Shown here: positions 1 through 7,842 of the stretch, piece after piece | Position numbering within the stretch: position 1 is the stretch's first letter | Layout of the letters: each line of letters begins with the position of its first letter | DNA from: Chromatiaceae bacterium | Lineage (GTDB): Bacteria > Pseudomonadota > Gammaproteobacteria > Chromatiales > Chromatiaceae | DNA: 34,033 bases | Reading direction: 5' to 3' | Assembly: GCA_025458165.1 (NCBI GenBank) | Contig: JALOTB010000031.1 | Span: 1 to 34,033 of the forward strand | Notes under the pieces: generated by a model | What the model saw: only the letters and a program-made list of their open reading frames with translations | Told to the model about the DNA's origin: nothing | Database searches by the model: none | Translations under genes and position numbers: made by a program

Positions 1-94
1 CTCACGGCGTCCGCCTTGGGTTTCGCTACGCTTCTCGTCACTCTTCGCGGTTACCTCCTCTCAGGTAACAAGTACATGCCCATGTCGGGCACAC
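1..94 (-). ncRNA. Group IIC intron, 5' end (partial, runs off window)
   Basis: Read on the minus strand from position 94, the sequence begins GTGTGCCCGACATGGGC, which resembles the GUGUGCCCGgcAUGGG start I know from class C bacterial group II introns. It continues with short hairpins rich in GAGG/GUAA/GAAA elements, as in domain I. It lies three bases after a perfect hairpin (98-115); insertion just downstream of terminator-type stem-loops is the known habit of group IIC introns. The rest of the intron and any reverse transcriptase would lie outside the window to the left. Recognition is by memory of the 5' consensus only; no covariance model was run. Confidence 0.5.
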
Positions 95-97
95 TAG

Positions 98-115
98 GAC
101 CCGGCAACCCGGGTC
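98..115 (-). terminator. Perfect stem-loop just upstream of the intron
   Basis: Positions 98-104 and 109-115 are exact reverse complements (7-bp arms GACCCGG/CCGGGTC, 4-base loop). No U-run follows because the intron-like sequence starts at 94. It may be the terminator-type target hairpin of the intron. It also lies inside a 73-codon open frame (94-312, minus strand) whose TAG stop spans the junction, so a coding origin is possible. Confidence 0.4.
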
Positions 116-369
116 ATCTCCGTCCAGACCATCGCCTCGGGCTCCCGCTCACACCACGCCCGCGCAAGGACCCGCCGGGTCTGTTCCCCGGTCCGGGCGC
201 GGGCGGGGTGAGCCCGGGCCTCGATCGGCAACGGGACCGCACGCCGGCGGGTGGCGAATCGCCTCCGCTCGACGAGGCCACACGGTGCGCACGTGTGCTG
301 GAGGTTCTGCGTTCAGCGCCTGAGTGGGAGGACGATCACGAACTCCTTGGGAGGATGGAGGCGGGAGCG
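116..369. other. Unassigned stretch
   Basis: No recognisable gene is present. On the minus strand a frame stays open from 312 to the stop at 94-96 (ending in ...EMTRVAGS) with no start codon I would trust and no family I recognise. It could be the tail of a disrupted gene that served as the 5' exon of the intron-like element at the window edge. Confidence 0.25.
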
Positions 370-950
370 GTGAGCGCTACGCAACACCCCGAGGCGGATG
401 AATAGGCGTAAGGCAAGCTGCGCGGGCGCAGGGCCGCCGCGGACCGAAGCCGGGGATGCAGGGCGGCGATCCGACGCACCGTGCCTCAGCGAGCGCCTGC
501 CGTCGGTGTCGGGAGCGGTCGCTCCAACTCGCCCTTTTCAGTGACGGGTTAACGCGCTTAGCGGACTCCCGTCTTGGTGCCCAGCAGTGGTGGGCAACGG
601 TCGTAAGCGGACCAACCGGAGCGCCTTGCCAATCCTTGTTGTGGCAAGAAGGACACAAGCCTTCAGGATGCTCACCGACAATCGGTATCCGCCCAACCCA
701 CCTGACGACTGACCGATCCCGCGCGACGGTTCGACGCTGATACCAGACACGGCGGCTCCAAGGGTCGGTGGGTGCACACGACCCAAACCGGTCAGAGAGT
801 GCGGATACGTGAACGGCTGCTCAAGGCAGGTGAGGGGACATTTGGATCGGGCTCGTCTCACAGGAACCGGGGAAGGCCCTCGCCTGTTCCTGACCCTTGT
901 CTATGCCACGGGAGCGGGTGCTCGCCTGGCGCTGGATCCCCCGGAGCGAT
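370..950 (+). ncRNA. Group II intron-like RNA remnant (non-IIC), ORF-less
   Basis: The stretch starts GTGAGCGCTACGCAAC and contains segments that look like conserved group II intron domain I-III elements, notably the run around 785-880 (GGATACGTGAACGGCTGC, then AAGGCAGGTGAGGGGACA, then CAGGAACCGGGGAAGGCC). No reverse transcriptase reading frame and no convincing domain V (a 34-nt GAGC...GUUC hairpin) are visible before the next gene ends at 1046, so if this is an intron it is truncated at the 3' side. The assignment rests on pattern memory; ordinary non-coding DNA is the alternative. Positions 951-1045 hold nothing I can name. Confidence 0.35.
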
Positions 951-1045
951 GTGATTAGGCCTAGCTCTCCACGAGGCAGTTGAACGCTTCTTGCGTGGAG
1001 TGCCCGTCGTTCGTAAGGCCCTCGTTCAGTCCTTGAGCGCCTGTT

Positions 1046-1774
1046 TCACGATCGGGGCCGCACCCGGCCGGTGCCGAGGAGGATCTCGCGCTCGCGCAGA
1101 TCGCGCATCAGGCGGGACCCGCTCGTCATCACCAGAGCGGGATCCGGGTGTTGGAGCTCCTGGACGATCTGGCTCAGTGCCTGCTCGCCGCACCAGTCGG
1201 GGTGCTCCTGAAGGAGCGTAAGCAGGCGCTGGGTGACGGCGTTGATCTCGAGGAAACCCACGCGGTCTTGCCGATCGCGGTGGACCACCAGGTGCGTCGG
1301 CTCGCCCCCCGGGGCCTGCGGCCGGAAATCAGGTCCGATGCGGTGCACCGGGAAGCGGTAGCTCAGGTTCCAAGCGAGCGGGGAGACCACCGGGATGCCG
1401 CTCAGGAGATCGCCGTTGGGGTCGATCGCGGCGCGGTCGAGCTCGGCATCGCTGACGGCCAGCGCAAGCTCCACCCACTCGTAGTGCGCCAGCTCGAGCA
1501 GAAAGGGCGGGTCGCGCGGATCGGCCTCGCGCTCGTTGGCGAGGTAGTCCAGGAGCTCCTGGGCGATCTCGGGGAAGAGCGGCGTCTCGCAGCGGTGGCG
1601 CGCGTAGAAACCACGCACCAGGTCATGCCAGTGGTCGTCATTGAGGAGCCGGCGCAGGACCGGGAAGTTGCCGGCGAGCAGGGACTCGACGTTGGTGTAG
1701 AAGAGCTCGCGGTAGATCGCCATGCGGCGGTCTTCCACGTCGGGCGGGCCGGGATGCGCTCGCGGGTCGCGGAT
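1046..1774 (-). pseudogene. hvfC: hvfC/bufC (DUF2063), 3' portion, cut by the Tn3 transposon
   Basis: This encodes the C-terminal ~242 residues of a DUF2063 (HvfC/BufC) protein. Members are partners of MNIO (DUF692) enzymes that modify cysteines of copper-binding RiPP precursors. The reading frame runs from IRDPRAHPGPPDVEDRRMAI through YRELFYTNVESLLAGNF, as in the family N-terminal domain, to a stop at 1046-1048. The true start lies 4.6 kb away at 6420. Joining the two pieces across the 5-bp duplication restores an uninterrupted protein of about 259 residues, the usual family length. In the present sequence a TTG inside the transposon end (1784-1786) is in frame, without an obvious ribosome-binding site. 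The internal Met (MAIYREL) would lose the first ~30 residues. Function is therefore probably lost or weak. Confidence 0.9.
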
Positions 1775-1812
1775 GGGGTCTGACAATCACCGGAACGAAA
1801 ACTTACGCTAAG
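1775..1812. repeat. Tn3 terminal inverted repeat, left (with TSD 1770-1774)
   Basis: The 38-bp end starts GGGGTCTGACAATCACCG. It matches the reverse complement of 6327-6364 at 36 of 38 positions; the differences are T/C at position 7 and C/T at position 16. The 5 bases outside it are CGGAT. Confidence 0.97.
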
Positions 1813-1841
1813 GCGGCTCCAACGCATCCCCTGTTTGCGAA

Positions 1842-2195
1842 CTATCGCAGTGGCAGGTACTGGACTTGGCCGTCCCATTCCCCATCCTCGCTGCAGGTTG
1901 CGAGGAGTACGATGTCGTCGATCGCCGAGCGCAGAGCCACTGTCCGGCCGACCTCGAAGACGCCAGCCATGGGTTTTCCTGCTCGAACGCGTTCGTAGGC
2001 GAATGCGGTGATAGTGGCGACGTCGTGGGTCAGAAGGATTCGCTGATGTCCGGCCGCCCACTCCAGCACCGTCGGATCGTTCGCTCCCGAGAGGCCGACG
2101 TCCTGGACACGGACCAAATCGATGTCCGGGTCCCGCAGACGCACGCCGCGAACGATGTTGTTGTTGAGGTTCTCGTCGGCGAGCAACCGAATCAC
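1842..2195 (-). CDS. DUF5615 PIN-like toxin
   Basis: This 117-residue protein starts MIRLLADENLNNNIVRGVR and has the early acidic DEN motif plus ILLTHDVATI in the middle. Both are typical of the DUF5615 family, small PIN-like nuclease-fold proteins that act as toxins paired with DUF433 antitoxins. Its start ATG overlaps the stop of the DUF433 gene by 4 bp (2192-2195), so the two are translationally coupled. Toxin-antitoxin pairs next to the resolvase gene are a known passenger type of Tn3-family transposons and probably stabilise the element. RNase activity is inferred from the family and is not visible here. Confidence 0.85.
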   Translation of the reverse strand: MIRLLADENLNNNIVRGVRLRDPDIDLVRVQDVGLSGANDPTVLEWAAGHQRILLTHDVATITAFAYERVRAGKPMAGVFEVGRTVALRSAIDDIVLLATCSEDGEWDGQVQYLPLR

Positions 2196-2530
2196 GCCGA
2201 GTCCTGCCCGACTTGGCGCGCGATCAGACGCGCACGTATTCCGGCAGGATCGAAGAGCCGCTCGTTCGCCTGCCTCACCTCGGTCGCGCGCTGCTCGCGA
2301 ATCCGCAGATAGTCATCTACCTCGGCGGTGTGGGCCAGGTAGTAGGCGATGACGGCGTAAACCTGGCCGAGGGATATCGCTGGATACTGTTCTGCGATCT
2401 CCTCGGCGGTGGCCCCGTCGCGAAAGGCACCGACAACGGTATCCAGCGTCACGCGGGAGTTACCCACGCGAAAGACCCCGGCAGCGTCCGCTGCCAAGGG
2501 TGGTGCTTCAGCCGCGACGACCATGGTCAT
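2192..2530 (-). CDS. DUF433 antitoxin
   Basis: This 112-residue protein has VFRVGNSRVTLDTVVGAFRD followed by GATAEEIAEQYPAISLGQVY and a YAVIAYYLAH segment. This is the DUF433 pattern: a strand turning into a winged-helix/HTH-like core with the ...ITLxxVLxxxxxGxTxEEIxxxYPxL... layout. It has a GGAGA ribosome-binding site 7 bases before ATG (2528-2530). It lies 37 bp downstream of the resolvase stop and is probably co-transcribed from the res region. By family knowledge it should bind and neutralise the DUF5615 partner and may autoregulate. Confidence 0.85.
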   Translation of the reverse strand: MTMVVAAEAPPLAADAAGVFRVGNSRVTLDTVVGAFRDGATAEEIAEQYPAISLGQVYAVIAYYLAHTAEVDDYLRIREQRATEVRQANERLFDPAGIRARLIARQVGQDSA

Positions 2531-2567
2531 GTCATTTCTCCGAGTGCGTTGGATCGATTTTCCGTGA

Positions 2568-3158
2568 TCACGGCGCTGGCGTTGGCTCGCTGGCCACCGC
2601 GAGATACCGATAGAAAGTCGCCCGCGAGATGTCCAGGGTCTTGCAGATCTGCTTGACGCTCAGCTCGTGATCTCTGTGCATCCGGCGGGCGGTCTTTACC
2701 CGCGGATCGTCGCCTCTGATCGGCTTACGACCGCCTTTGCGTCCGCGTGCCCGAGCCGCGGAAAGCCCGGCGTTGGTTCGCTCCTGGACCAACCGCCGCT
2801 CGAACTGGGCCAGCGCCGAGAAGATGTGGAAGACCAACTCTCCGGATGCACTGGTGGTGTCGATGGCGCCGTCGCGCAGCGAGCGGAAGGCGACGCCTTT
2901 CTCGAGGAGCTCCTGGATCAAGGTCACCAGGTGCGGCATAGAGCGGCCGAGCCGGTCGAGCCGCCAGACCAGGAGCGTGTCCCCCGGCTCAAGCGCGTCG
3001 ATGCAGGCATCGAGTCCTGGTCGCTTGGTGCGGGCACCGGAGACCTTGTCGACGAAGATCAGCTCGTCGCGGCAACCGGCCTCACGCAGGGCATCGAGCT
3101 GTAGGTCGACATCCTGCTCCTCGGTACTCACCCGCGCGTAGCCCACCAGTTTTCCCAT
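2568..3158 (-). CDS. tnpR: Tn3 resolvase, serine recombinase
   Basis: This 196-residue serine recombinase resolves the cointegrates made by TnpA at the adjacent res site. The start chosen, MGKLVGYARVSTEEQ, places the catalytic serine at residue 11. Further signatures are the arginine-rich active-site segment LLVWRLDRLGRS (about residues 65-76), the E-helix region FHIFSALAQFERRLVQERT, and a C-terminal Hin-type HTH (LSVKQICKTLDISRATFYRY). The frame stays open 62 codons further upstream, but that extension runs through the res region and has no family similarity. It heads a leftward unit with the TA pair. Confidence 0.93.
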   Translation of the reverse strand: MGKLVGYARVSTEEQDVDLQLDALREAGCRDELIFVDKVSGARTKRPGLDACIDALEPGDTLLVWRLDRLGRSMPHLVTLIQELLEKGVAFRSLRDGAIDTTSASGELVFHIFSALAQFERRLVQERTNAGLSAARARGRKGGRKPIRGDDPRVKTARRMHRDHELSVKQICKTLDISRATFYRYLAVASEPTPAP

Positions 3159-3324
3159 CGTCCCGTCGTCTACCTGGCTTCTGTCTTGCCTTCGCCTCGC
3201 CTGCATGGATAAATGAGACTTTCTTTGACGAGACGAAAAGATGCGACAATTATGGGCCGCTTTTGCCGCCGTTGCGATCCCCGGTCGCGCGTCTCGACAA
3301 ACGACCGTTTCTTGAGACGGCCCG
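3159..3324. promoter_or_regulatory. Putative res site / divergent tnpR-tnpA promoter region
   Basis: The 166-bp gap between the divergent tnpR and tnpA genes contains an imperfect dyad, CGTCTCGACAAAC at 3290-3302 against GTTTCTTGAGACG at 3307-3319 (11 of 13 paired). A related half-site, CTTTGACGAGACG, lies at 3223-3235. Repeated dyads of this size between tnpR and tnpA are what resolvase-binding subsites look like. The segment at 3205-3255 is AT-richer than its surroundings, as expected of promoters. The exact crossover point cannot be fixed by eye. Confidence 0.6.
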
Positions 3325-6300
3325 GTGCCGGTCGATTTTCTCACCGAGGCGCAGAAACGCCGCTACGGCCGGTATCCCGAGGAGGTCAGTGCGGTCCAGC
3401 TCGCGCGTTACTTCCACGTCGATGACACCGCCCGGGATCTGATCGCTCAGCGTCGCGGCGATGCCAACCGTCTCGGCTTCGTGCTTCAGCTCCTGACGGT
3501 GCGGTTCCTCGGAACCTTCCTGCCGAACCCGACCGAGGTGCCGGTGGTCGTCGTCGCTCACGTGGCCAGGCAATTGGCGATCGCCGATGTCGGTTGTCTT
3601 GTGCGGTATCTGGATCGTGAGCCGACACGGCATGAGCATCGCGCCGAGATCCGAGCGGTCTACGGCTACCAGGATTTCGGTCCGCGCTGGTCGTTCCGGC
3701 TGACACGCTGGCTGTATCTGCGCGCCTGGTTCGGCAACGAACGGCCCAGCCTGCTGTTCGATCAGGCCACGGCTTGGCTGATCGAGCGCAAGGTCCTACT
3801 GCCAGGCGTCACCACCTTGTCCCGTCTGGTCGCCAGCGTGCGCGAGCGCACGGCGACCCGACTATGGCGAAGCCTGGCGGCATTGCCCGATGCGGAGCAA
3901 CAAGCGCAGCTCGAGACCCTGCTGGAGATTCCGCAGGGCACCCGCTACAGCCGCCTCGACAGCCTTCGTCGCGGCCCTACCCGCGTGAGCGCGCCGGCGC
4001 TACTCGCGGCCCTGCGCCGACATGCCGACTTGAAAGCCATGGGTATCGGTACGCTGGACTTCTCCGGCATCCCGCCAGTGCGCCTGCAGGCCCTGGCTCG
4101 GCACGCGGCCACGGCCTGGGCGCCGACCATCGCGCGAATGCCGCGGCAACGGCGTATCGCGACCCTGGTGGCCTTCGTCGCCGTCCAGGAAATCAGCGCC
4201 CTTGATGACGCGCTGGATGTCCTGGACATGCTGATCACCGAGATCGCCGCGCAGGCAAAGCGCCTGGGACAGAAGCAGCGGCTGCGCACGCTGCGGGACC
4301 TGGACCAGGCGGCCCTTGCGCTCAGCGAGGCATGCGCCATCTTGCTCGATCCCGCGGGCTCGGGTCAGGACGTGCGCGAGGCGATCTTCGAACGGGTACC
4401 CGAGGCGCGCATGCGCCAGGCCATCGAAACCGTGCACGCCCTGGCCAGGCCTGCCGAGGACAATTACCAGCAAGAGCTGGTCGAGCGCTATCGTCGGGTC
4501 CGGCATTTCTTGCCGACGGTCCTCCAACAGGTGCGCTTCGCCGCAACGCCCTCCGGCCAGCCCGCGATGGACGCCCTGGCATTTCTGTGCGCGATCGAGG
4601 GGAAGCGCGCGCCGGATCTGAGCGAGGCACCCTTGGAGATCGTCACCAAACCGTGGCGGCGCTTGGTTCTGCCGAAGGGCGGCGGGGTCGATCGTCCCGC
4701 CTATACCTTGTGTGCCCTCGAGCGTGTGCAAGACAGTCTGCGTCGACGTGATCTGTACGTCACGCCCAGCGAGCGCTGGGGCGATCCCCGCGTCAAGCTG
4801 CTGCAAGGTGCCCAGTGGGAAGGAGCCAGAGGCCGGATCTGCCGCTCGTTGAATCTGCCCCTCGACCCGGACCAAGCCATTGGGCGGCTACGCGAGCAGC
4901 TCGACCTGGCCTATCGGTGCACGCTCGATCATCTGCCAGAGAACGAGGCGGTCTCCATCGATGAAGCCGCCGAAGATCGGCCGCTGAGACTCAGCAATCT
5001 CGACAAAATCGATGAGCCCGCGAGCCTGATTGCCTTGCGCGAGCACGTGCTCGAGCGGCTGCCGCGCATCGATCTGCCCGAGATCCTACTGGAGATCCAT
5101 CTGCGAACCGGGTTCGCGGATGCCTTCACCCACATCAGCGAGTCGCAGTCCCGCGTCGAGGACCTGGCAATCAGCGTCTGCGCGGTGCTCCTGGCCGAGG
5201 CCTGCAACATCGGCCTGGAGCCATTGGTCCGCGGCGACAACCCGGCGCTGACCCGAAACCGCCTGAGCTGGGTCCAGCAGAACTATGTGCGTGCCGAGAC
5301 CCTGATCGAGGCCAACGCCCGTCTGGTGGAGTGCCAGACGGCGAATGCGCTTGCCCGGGAATGGGGCGGGGGCGAGGTTGCCTCCGCCGACGGCATGCGC
5401 TTCGTCACCCCGGTGCAGACGATCCACGCCGGTCCCAATCGGAAGTACTTCGGTGCCGGGCGTGGAATCACCTACTACAACTTCTCCAGCGACCAGTATG
5501 CCGGGTTCCACAACATCGTCATCCCCGGCACCTTGCGCGATTCCATCTACATCCTCGCCGGACTCCTGGAGCAGCAGACCAGCCTTCAACCCCAGGAGAT
5601 CATGGCCGATACGGCCGGCGCCAGTGACGTCATGTTCGGGTTGTTTTGGTTGCTCGGATACCAGTTCAGTCCCCGCCTCGCCGACGTCGGTGGCACCCGA
5701 TTCTGGCGCATCGATCGAGAGGCCGACTACGGTATGTTGAATGGGCTATCCAAGCACCAGATCAACATTGAGCGGATCGCCCGACACTGGGAGGATATCC
5801 TGCGCGTCGCCGGCTCTTTGAAGCTGGGCACCATCGGGGCACCGGAGCTGGTTCGTTCCCTGCTGAAGAGCGACCGCCCATCCAGTTTGACCAAGGCGAT
5901 CGGCGACCTGGGACGGATTCCGAAGACCATCCACTTGCTGACCTACCTCGACGACGAGTCCTACCGGCGGCGCATCCTGGTCCAGCTCAACCGAGGCGAG
6001 GGTCGGCATGCCGTCGCGCGCAAGATCTGCCACGGCCAGCGAGGCGAGATCCGCAAGCGCTATCGGGAGGGGCAGGAAAACCAGCTCAACGCGCTCGGGT
6101 TGGTGACCAACGCGGTGATCCTCTGGAACACACTCTACATCGAGGCCGCGCTGGAACAGCTCCGGGCCGAGGGGCTCGAGGTCCGTCCCGAGGACGTGGC
6201 GCGACTGTCGCCACTGCCGACCCTCCACATCAACGTGCTGGGCCGATACTCGTTCCTGCTGGCCGAGGCCGTTGCCGCAGGTGGCATGCGCCCCCTGCGC

Positions 6301-6336
6301 AACCCCGAGGCGGACGACGACTGGCTCTTAGCGTAA
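3325..6336 (+). CDS. tnpA: Tn3-family transposase TnpA
   Basis: This 1,003-residue DDE transposase is full length for the family (~1,000). The N-terminal DUF4158-type region opens with FLTEAQKRRYGRYP. The catalytic core has ADGMRF (Asp at residue 689), TIHAGPNRKYFG and YYNFSSDQYAGFHN. It continues with MADTAGASD (Asp at 762) and the HGQRGEIRK segment with the likely third acidic residue (about 908), ending in LGLVTNAVILWNTLY. The start is GTG at 3325. The stop codon (6334-6336) lies inside the right terminal repeat. The protein binds the 38-bp ends and carries out replicative transposition. Confidence 0.96.
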   Translation: MPVDFLTEAQKRRYGRYPEEVSAVQLARYFHVDDTARDLIAQRRGDANRLGFVLQLLTVRFLGTFLPNPTEVPVVVVAHVARQLAIADVGCLVRYLDREPTRHEHRAEIRAVYGYQDFGPRWSFRLTRWLYLRAWFGNERPSLLFDQATAWLIERKVLLPGVTTLSRLVASVRERTATRLWRSLAALPDAEQQAQLETLLEIPQGTRYSRLDSLRRGPTRVSAPALLAALRRHADLKAMGIGTLDFSGIPPVRLQALARHAATAWAPTIARMPRQRRIATLVAFVAVQEISALDDALDVLDMLITEIAAQAKRLGQKQRLRTLRDLDQAALALSEACAILLDPAGSGQDVREAIFERVPEARMRQAIETVHALARPAEDNYQQELVERYRRVRHFLPTVLQQVRFAATPSGQPAMDALAFLCAIEGKRAPDLSEAPLEIVTKPWRRLVLPKGGGVDRPAYTLCALERVQDSLRRRDLYVTPSERWGDPRVKLLQGAQWEGARGRICRSLNLPLDPDQAIGRLREQLDLAYRCTLDHLPENEAVSIDEAAEDRPLRLSNLDKIDEPASLIALREHVLERLPRIDLPEILLEIHLRTGFADAFTHISESQSRVEDLAISVCAVLLAEACNIGLEPLVRGDNPALTRNRLSWVQQNYVRAETLIEANARLVECQTANALAREWGGGEVASADGMRFVTPVQTIHAGPNRKYFGAGRGITYYNFSSDQYAGFHNIVIPGTLRDSIYILAGLLEQQTSLQPQEIMADTAGASDVMFGLFWLLGYQFSPRLADVGGTRFWRIDREADYGMLNGLSKHQINIERIARHWEDILRVAGSLKLGTIGAPELVRSLLKSDRPSSLTKAIGDLGRIPKTIHLLTYLDDESYRRRILVQLNRGEGRHAVARKICHGQRGEIRKRYREGQENQLNALGLVTNAVILWNTLYIEAALEQLRAEGLEVRPEDVARLSPLPTLHINVLGRYSFLLAEAVAAGGMRPLRNPEADDDWLLA

Positions 6337-6364
6337 GTTTTCGTTCCGATGATTGTCGGACCCC
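6327..6364. repeat. Tn3 terminal inverted repeat, right (with TSD 6365-6369)
   Basis: This is the reverse complement of the left end with two mismatches. The last ten bases overlap the end of tnpA. The 5 bases outside it, CGGAT, duplicate 1770-1774. Confidence 0.97.
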
Positions 6365-6420
6365 CGGATGTGCGCGGCGAAGGCGCGCTGCTGTTGAGCC
6401 AGCGCGGGCGGCTCAGCCAT
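6365..6420 (-). pseudogene. hvfC: hvfC/bufC (DUF2063), 5' fragment beyond the transposon
   Basis: On the minus strand ATG at 6418-6420 opens [19 protein letters not shown], the usual L-xx-xQ-xxF-xxxIRD start of a DUF2063 protein, and then meets the transposon. The ATG overlaps the hvfB stop (6413-6415) by 8 bases, showing tight translational coupling of hvfB and hvfC before the insertion. Joined to 1774 through the shared ATCCG, the frame continues as IRDPRAHPG without a break. Confidence 0.92.
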
Positions 6421-7264
6421 GGGCGCGGCGCTCCACGCCTTGGTGGCGGGCCTGGAGCCGGGCGATCTCGGCGACCTCGCCGGCCAGCTCGGCTAGGGGA
6501 GGGATGTTGAAGTCGCGTTCCAGCAGGGTCGGAAAGATCCCGAAGCGCCGGTAGGCGTGCTCGAGCAGGTTCCACACCGGGTCGATCACATCAGCGCCGT
6601 GGGTGTCGACCCGCAGGTCGGGGGCCTCGGCGTAGTGACCAGCGATGTGGGCGTAGACCACACGCTCCCCCGGCAGGGCCTCGAGGAAGGCGAGCGGGTC
6701 GTAGCCGTGGTTGATGCTGTTGACGTAGATGTTGTTCACATCGAGCAGGAGGTCGCAGTCGGCCTCGCTGAGCACGGCGTTGAGGAAGTCGATCTCGGCC
6801 ATCTCCTGACCCGGGGCGGCGTAATACGACACGTTCTCCAAGGCGATGCGCCGCCCGAGGATGTCCTGGACTTCGCGCACCCGCGCGACGACATGATGCA
6901 CGGCCTCCTCTGTGAAGGGGATGGGCATCAGGTCGTAGAGGTGCCCGTCGTCGGAGCAGTAGCTCAGGTGCTCGCTGTAGGCGCGGATGCCGTGCACGTC
7001 GAGAAAGTCTCGGATGCGCTCGACGAACGCCCGATCGAGCGGCGCGGGCGAGCCGATCGACAGCGACAGGCCATGACAGACGAAGGGGAAGCGCTCGGTC
7101 AGACTGCGCAGCAGTCGGCCGAAACGCCCGCCCACGCCGATCCAGTTCTCCGGGGCGATCTCCCAGAAGTCGACGGCCTGCGGAGCACGCTCGGCCGCGG
7201 CGTCGATGAACGAGCGCCGCAGGCCGAGACCGGCGCCATGAACGGGGAATCGATCAGGGTTCAT
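6413..7264 (-). CDS. hvfB: MNIO / DUF692 iron oxidase, HvfB/BufB-type RiPP maturase
   Basis: This 283-residue TIM-barrel enzyme of the multinuclear non-heme iron oxidase family uses oxygen to convert precursor cysteines into thio-oxazole or oxazolone/thioamide groups. Visible signatures are GAGLGLR at the start, [11 protein letters not shown] (32-41), CHGLSLSIG (63-71), YSEHLSYC (96-103), LENVSYY (142-148) and [11 protein letters not shown] (173-183). YAHIAGH (204-210), VDTHG (219-223) and LLERD (247-251) follow. Together they supply the His/Glu/Asp/Asn iron ligands. It begins 15 bp after the hvfA stop and overlaps hvfC. The likely substrate is the EGKCG-repeat peptide upstream. The enzyme looks intact, but its DUF2063 partner is disrupted. 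Confidence 0.93.
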   Translation of the reverse strand: MNPDRFPVHGAGLGLRRSFIDAAAERAPQAVDFWEIAPENWIGVGGRFGRLLRSLTERFPFVCHGLSLSIGSPAPLDRAFVERIRDFLDVHGIRAYSEHLSYCSDDGHLYDLMPIPFTEEAVHHVVARVREVQDILGRRIALENVSYYAAPGQEMAEIDFLNAVLSEADCDLLLDVNNIYVNSINHGYDPLAFLEALPGERVVYAHIAGHYAEAPDLRVDTHGADVIDPVWNLLEHAYRRFGIFPTLLERDFNIPPLAELAGEVAEIARLQARHQGVERRAHG

Positions 7265-7279
7265 GGCTGACGAACGGCC

Positions 7280-7597
7280 TTATTTGGCGCCGCCGCACTT
7301 GCCCTCACCGCACTTGCCTTCCTTGGTCGCCTTCTCGCCGCCGCACTTGCCTTCACCGCACTTGCCCTCGGCGCCCGCCTTCTCGCCGCCGCACTTGCCC
7401 TCCTTGGCAGTCTTCGCCTCGGCGGGGGCGGCCTCGGTGGCGGGCGCACTCTCGGCGAGCAGCATGTAGCCGCTCGGCAGCGCGGTCGCGCCGAAGGGGT
7501 TCTCGGCGGCCTGGGCAACGCTCACGGCCGAGAGGCTCCCGACCAGGGCGGCACCGACGACGGCGGCAACAGGCTTGATGACGTTCTTCTTGGACAT
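7280..7597 (-). CDS. hvfA: HvfA-like secreted RiPP precursor with five EGKCG motifs
   Basis: This 105-residue peptide has a Sec-type signal (MSKKN..., hydrophobic stretch, cut near AQA-AE at residue 31). A spacer containing the conserved NPFGATALPSGYMLL block follows, then a C-terminal tail with EGKCG at residues 66-70, 77-81, 82-86, 93-97 and 98-102 (Cys 69, 80, 85, 96, 101). In the Haemophilus Hvf system the EGKCG cysteines are modified by HvfB-HvfC and the product binds copper. The same role is inferred here. A good AGGAG site precedes ATG. It is the first gene of hvfA-hvfB-hvfC. The name DUF2282-like/low-complexity is also used for such precursors. Confidence 0.9.
   Translation of the reverse strand: MSKKNVIKPVAAVVGAALVGSLSAVSVAQAAENPFGATALPSGYMLLAESAPATEAAPAEAKTAKEGKCGGEKAGAEGKCGEGKCGGEKATKEGKCGEGKCGGAK
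7292..7402 (-). repeat. DNA repeat encoding the EGKCG units
   Basis: The 3' part of hvfA is an imperfect tandem repeat built from GARGGCAAGTGCGG-type units arranged as single, double, double motifs. The spacers are similar too, so unit number could change by slippage or recombination. Confidence 0.85.
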
Positions 7598-7842
7598 GGT
7601 CGTCTCCTAAACTGTAAGTAACGAAAAATGCTGGTTTGATTTGGCTCGGCCGACCGAAGCGGCCGTGCCAGCCAGGGAAAGCCCGACTATTTCGATCGGA
7701 GTTTGGGTCGATACCGCCGACAGTGGAAGCTGGAAACCAATCTCTGCCGTCGCGCTATCGTCTGTTAAGACCGGGAAGCCGAGGGCTTTCTTTCGTCCGG
7801 TCGGATGGAAACGGTCGGCGCCTCCTTCGGCCGCCTCGGCTG

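Larger units (their letters stand above)
1775..6364. mobile_element. Complete Tn3-family transposon with TA module (4,590 bp)
   Basis: The element is bounded by 38-bp terminal inverted repeats that start GGGGTC and share the GGAACGAAAACTTACGCTAAG core typical of Tn3. It is flanked by an exact 5-bp target duplication, CGGAT, at 1770-1774 and 6365-6369. Inside are, from the left, a DUF5615 toxin, a DUF433 antitoxin and a serine resolvase (all leftward), a res-like region, and a rightward tnpA. All expected parts for replicative transposition and cointegrate resolution are present. The perfect duplication and 36/38 matching ends indicate a fairly recent insertion. The target is the hvfC gene. 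Confidence 0.97.

Noticed and set aside
7280..7597. CRISPR-like repeat in the hvfA region
   Set aside because: The repeats are coding (EGKCG units), not regular repeat-spacer units, and there are no cas genes.
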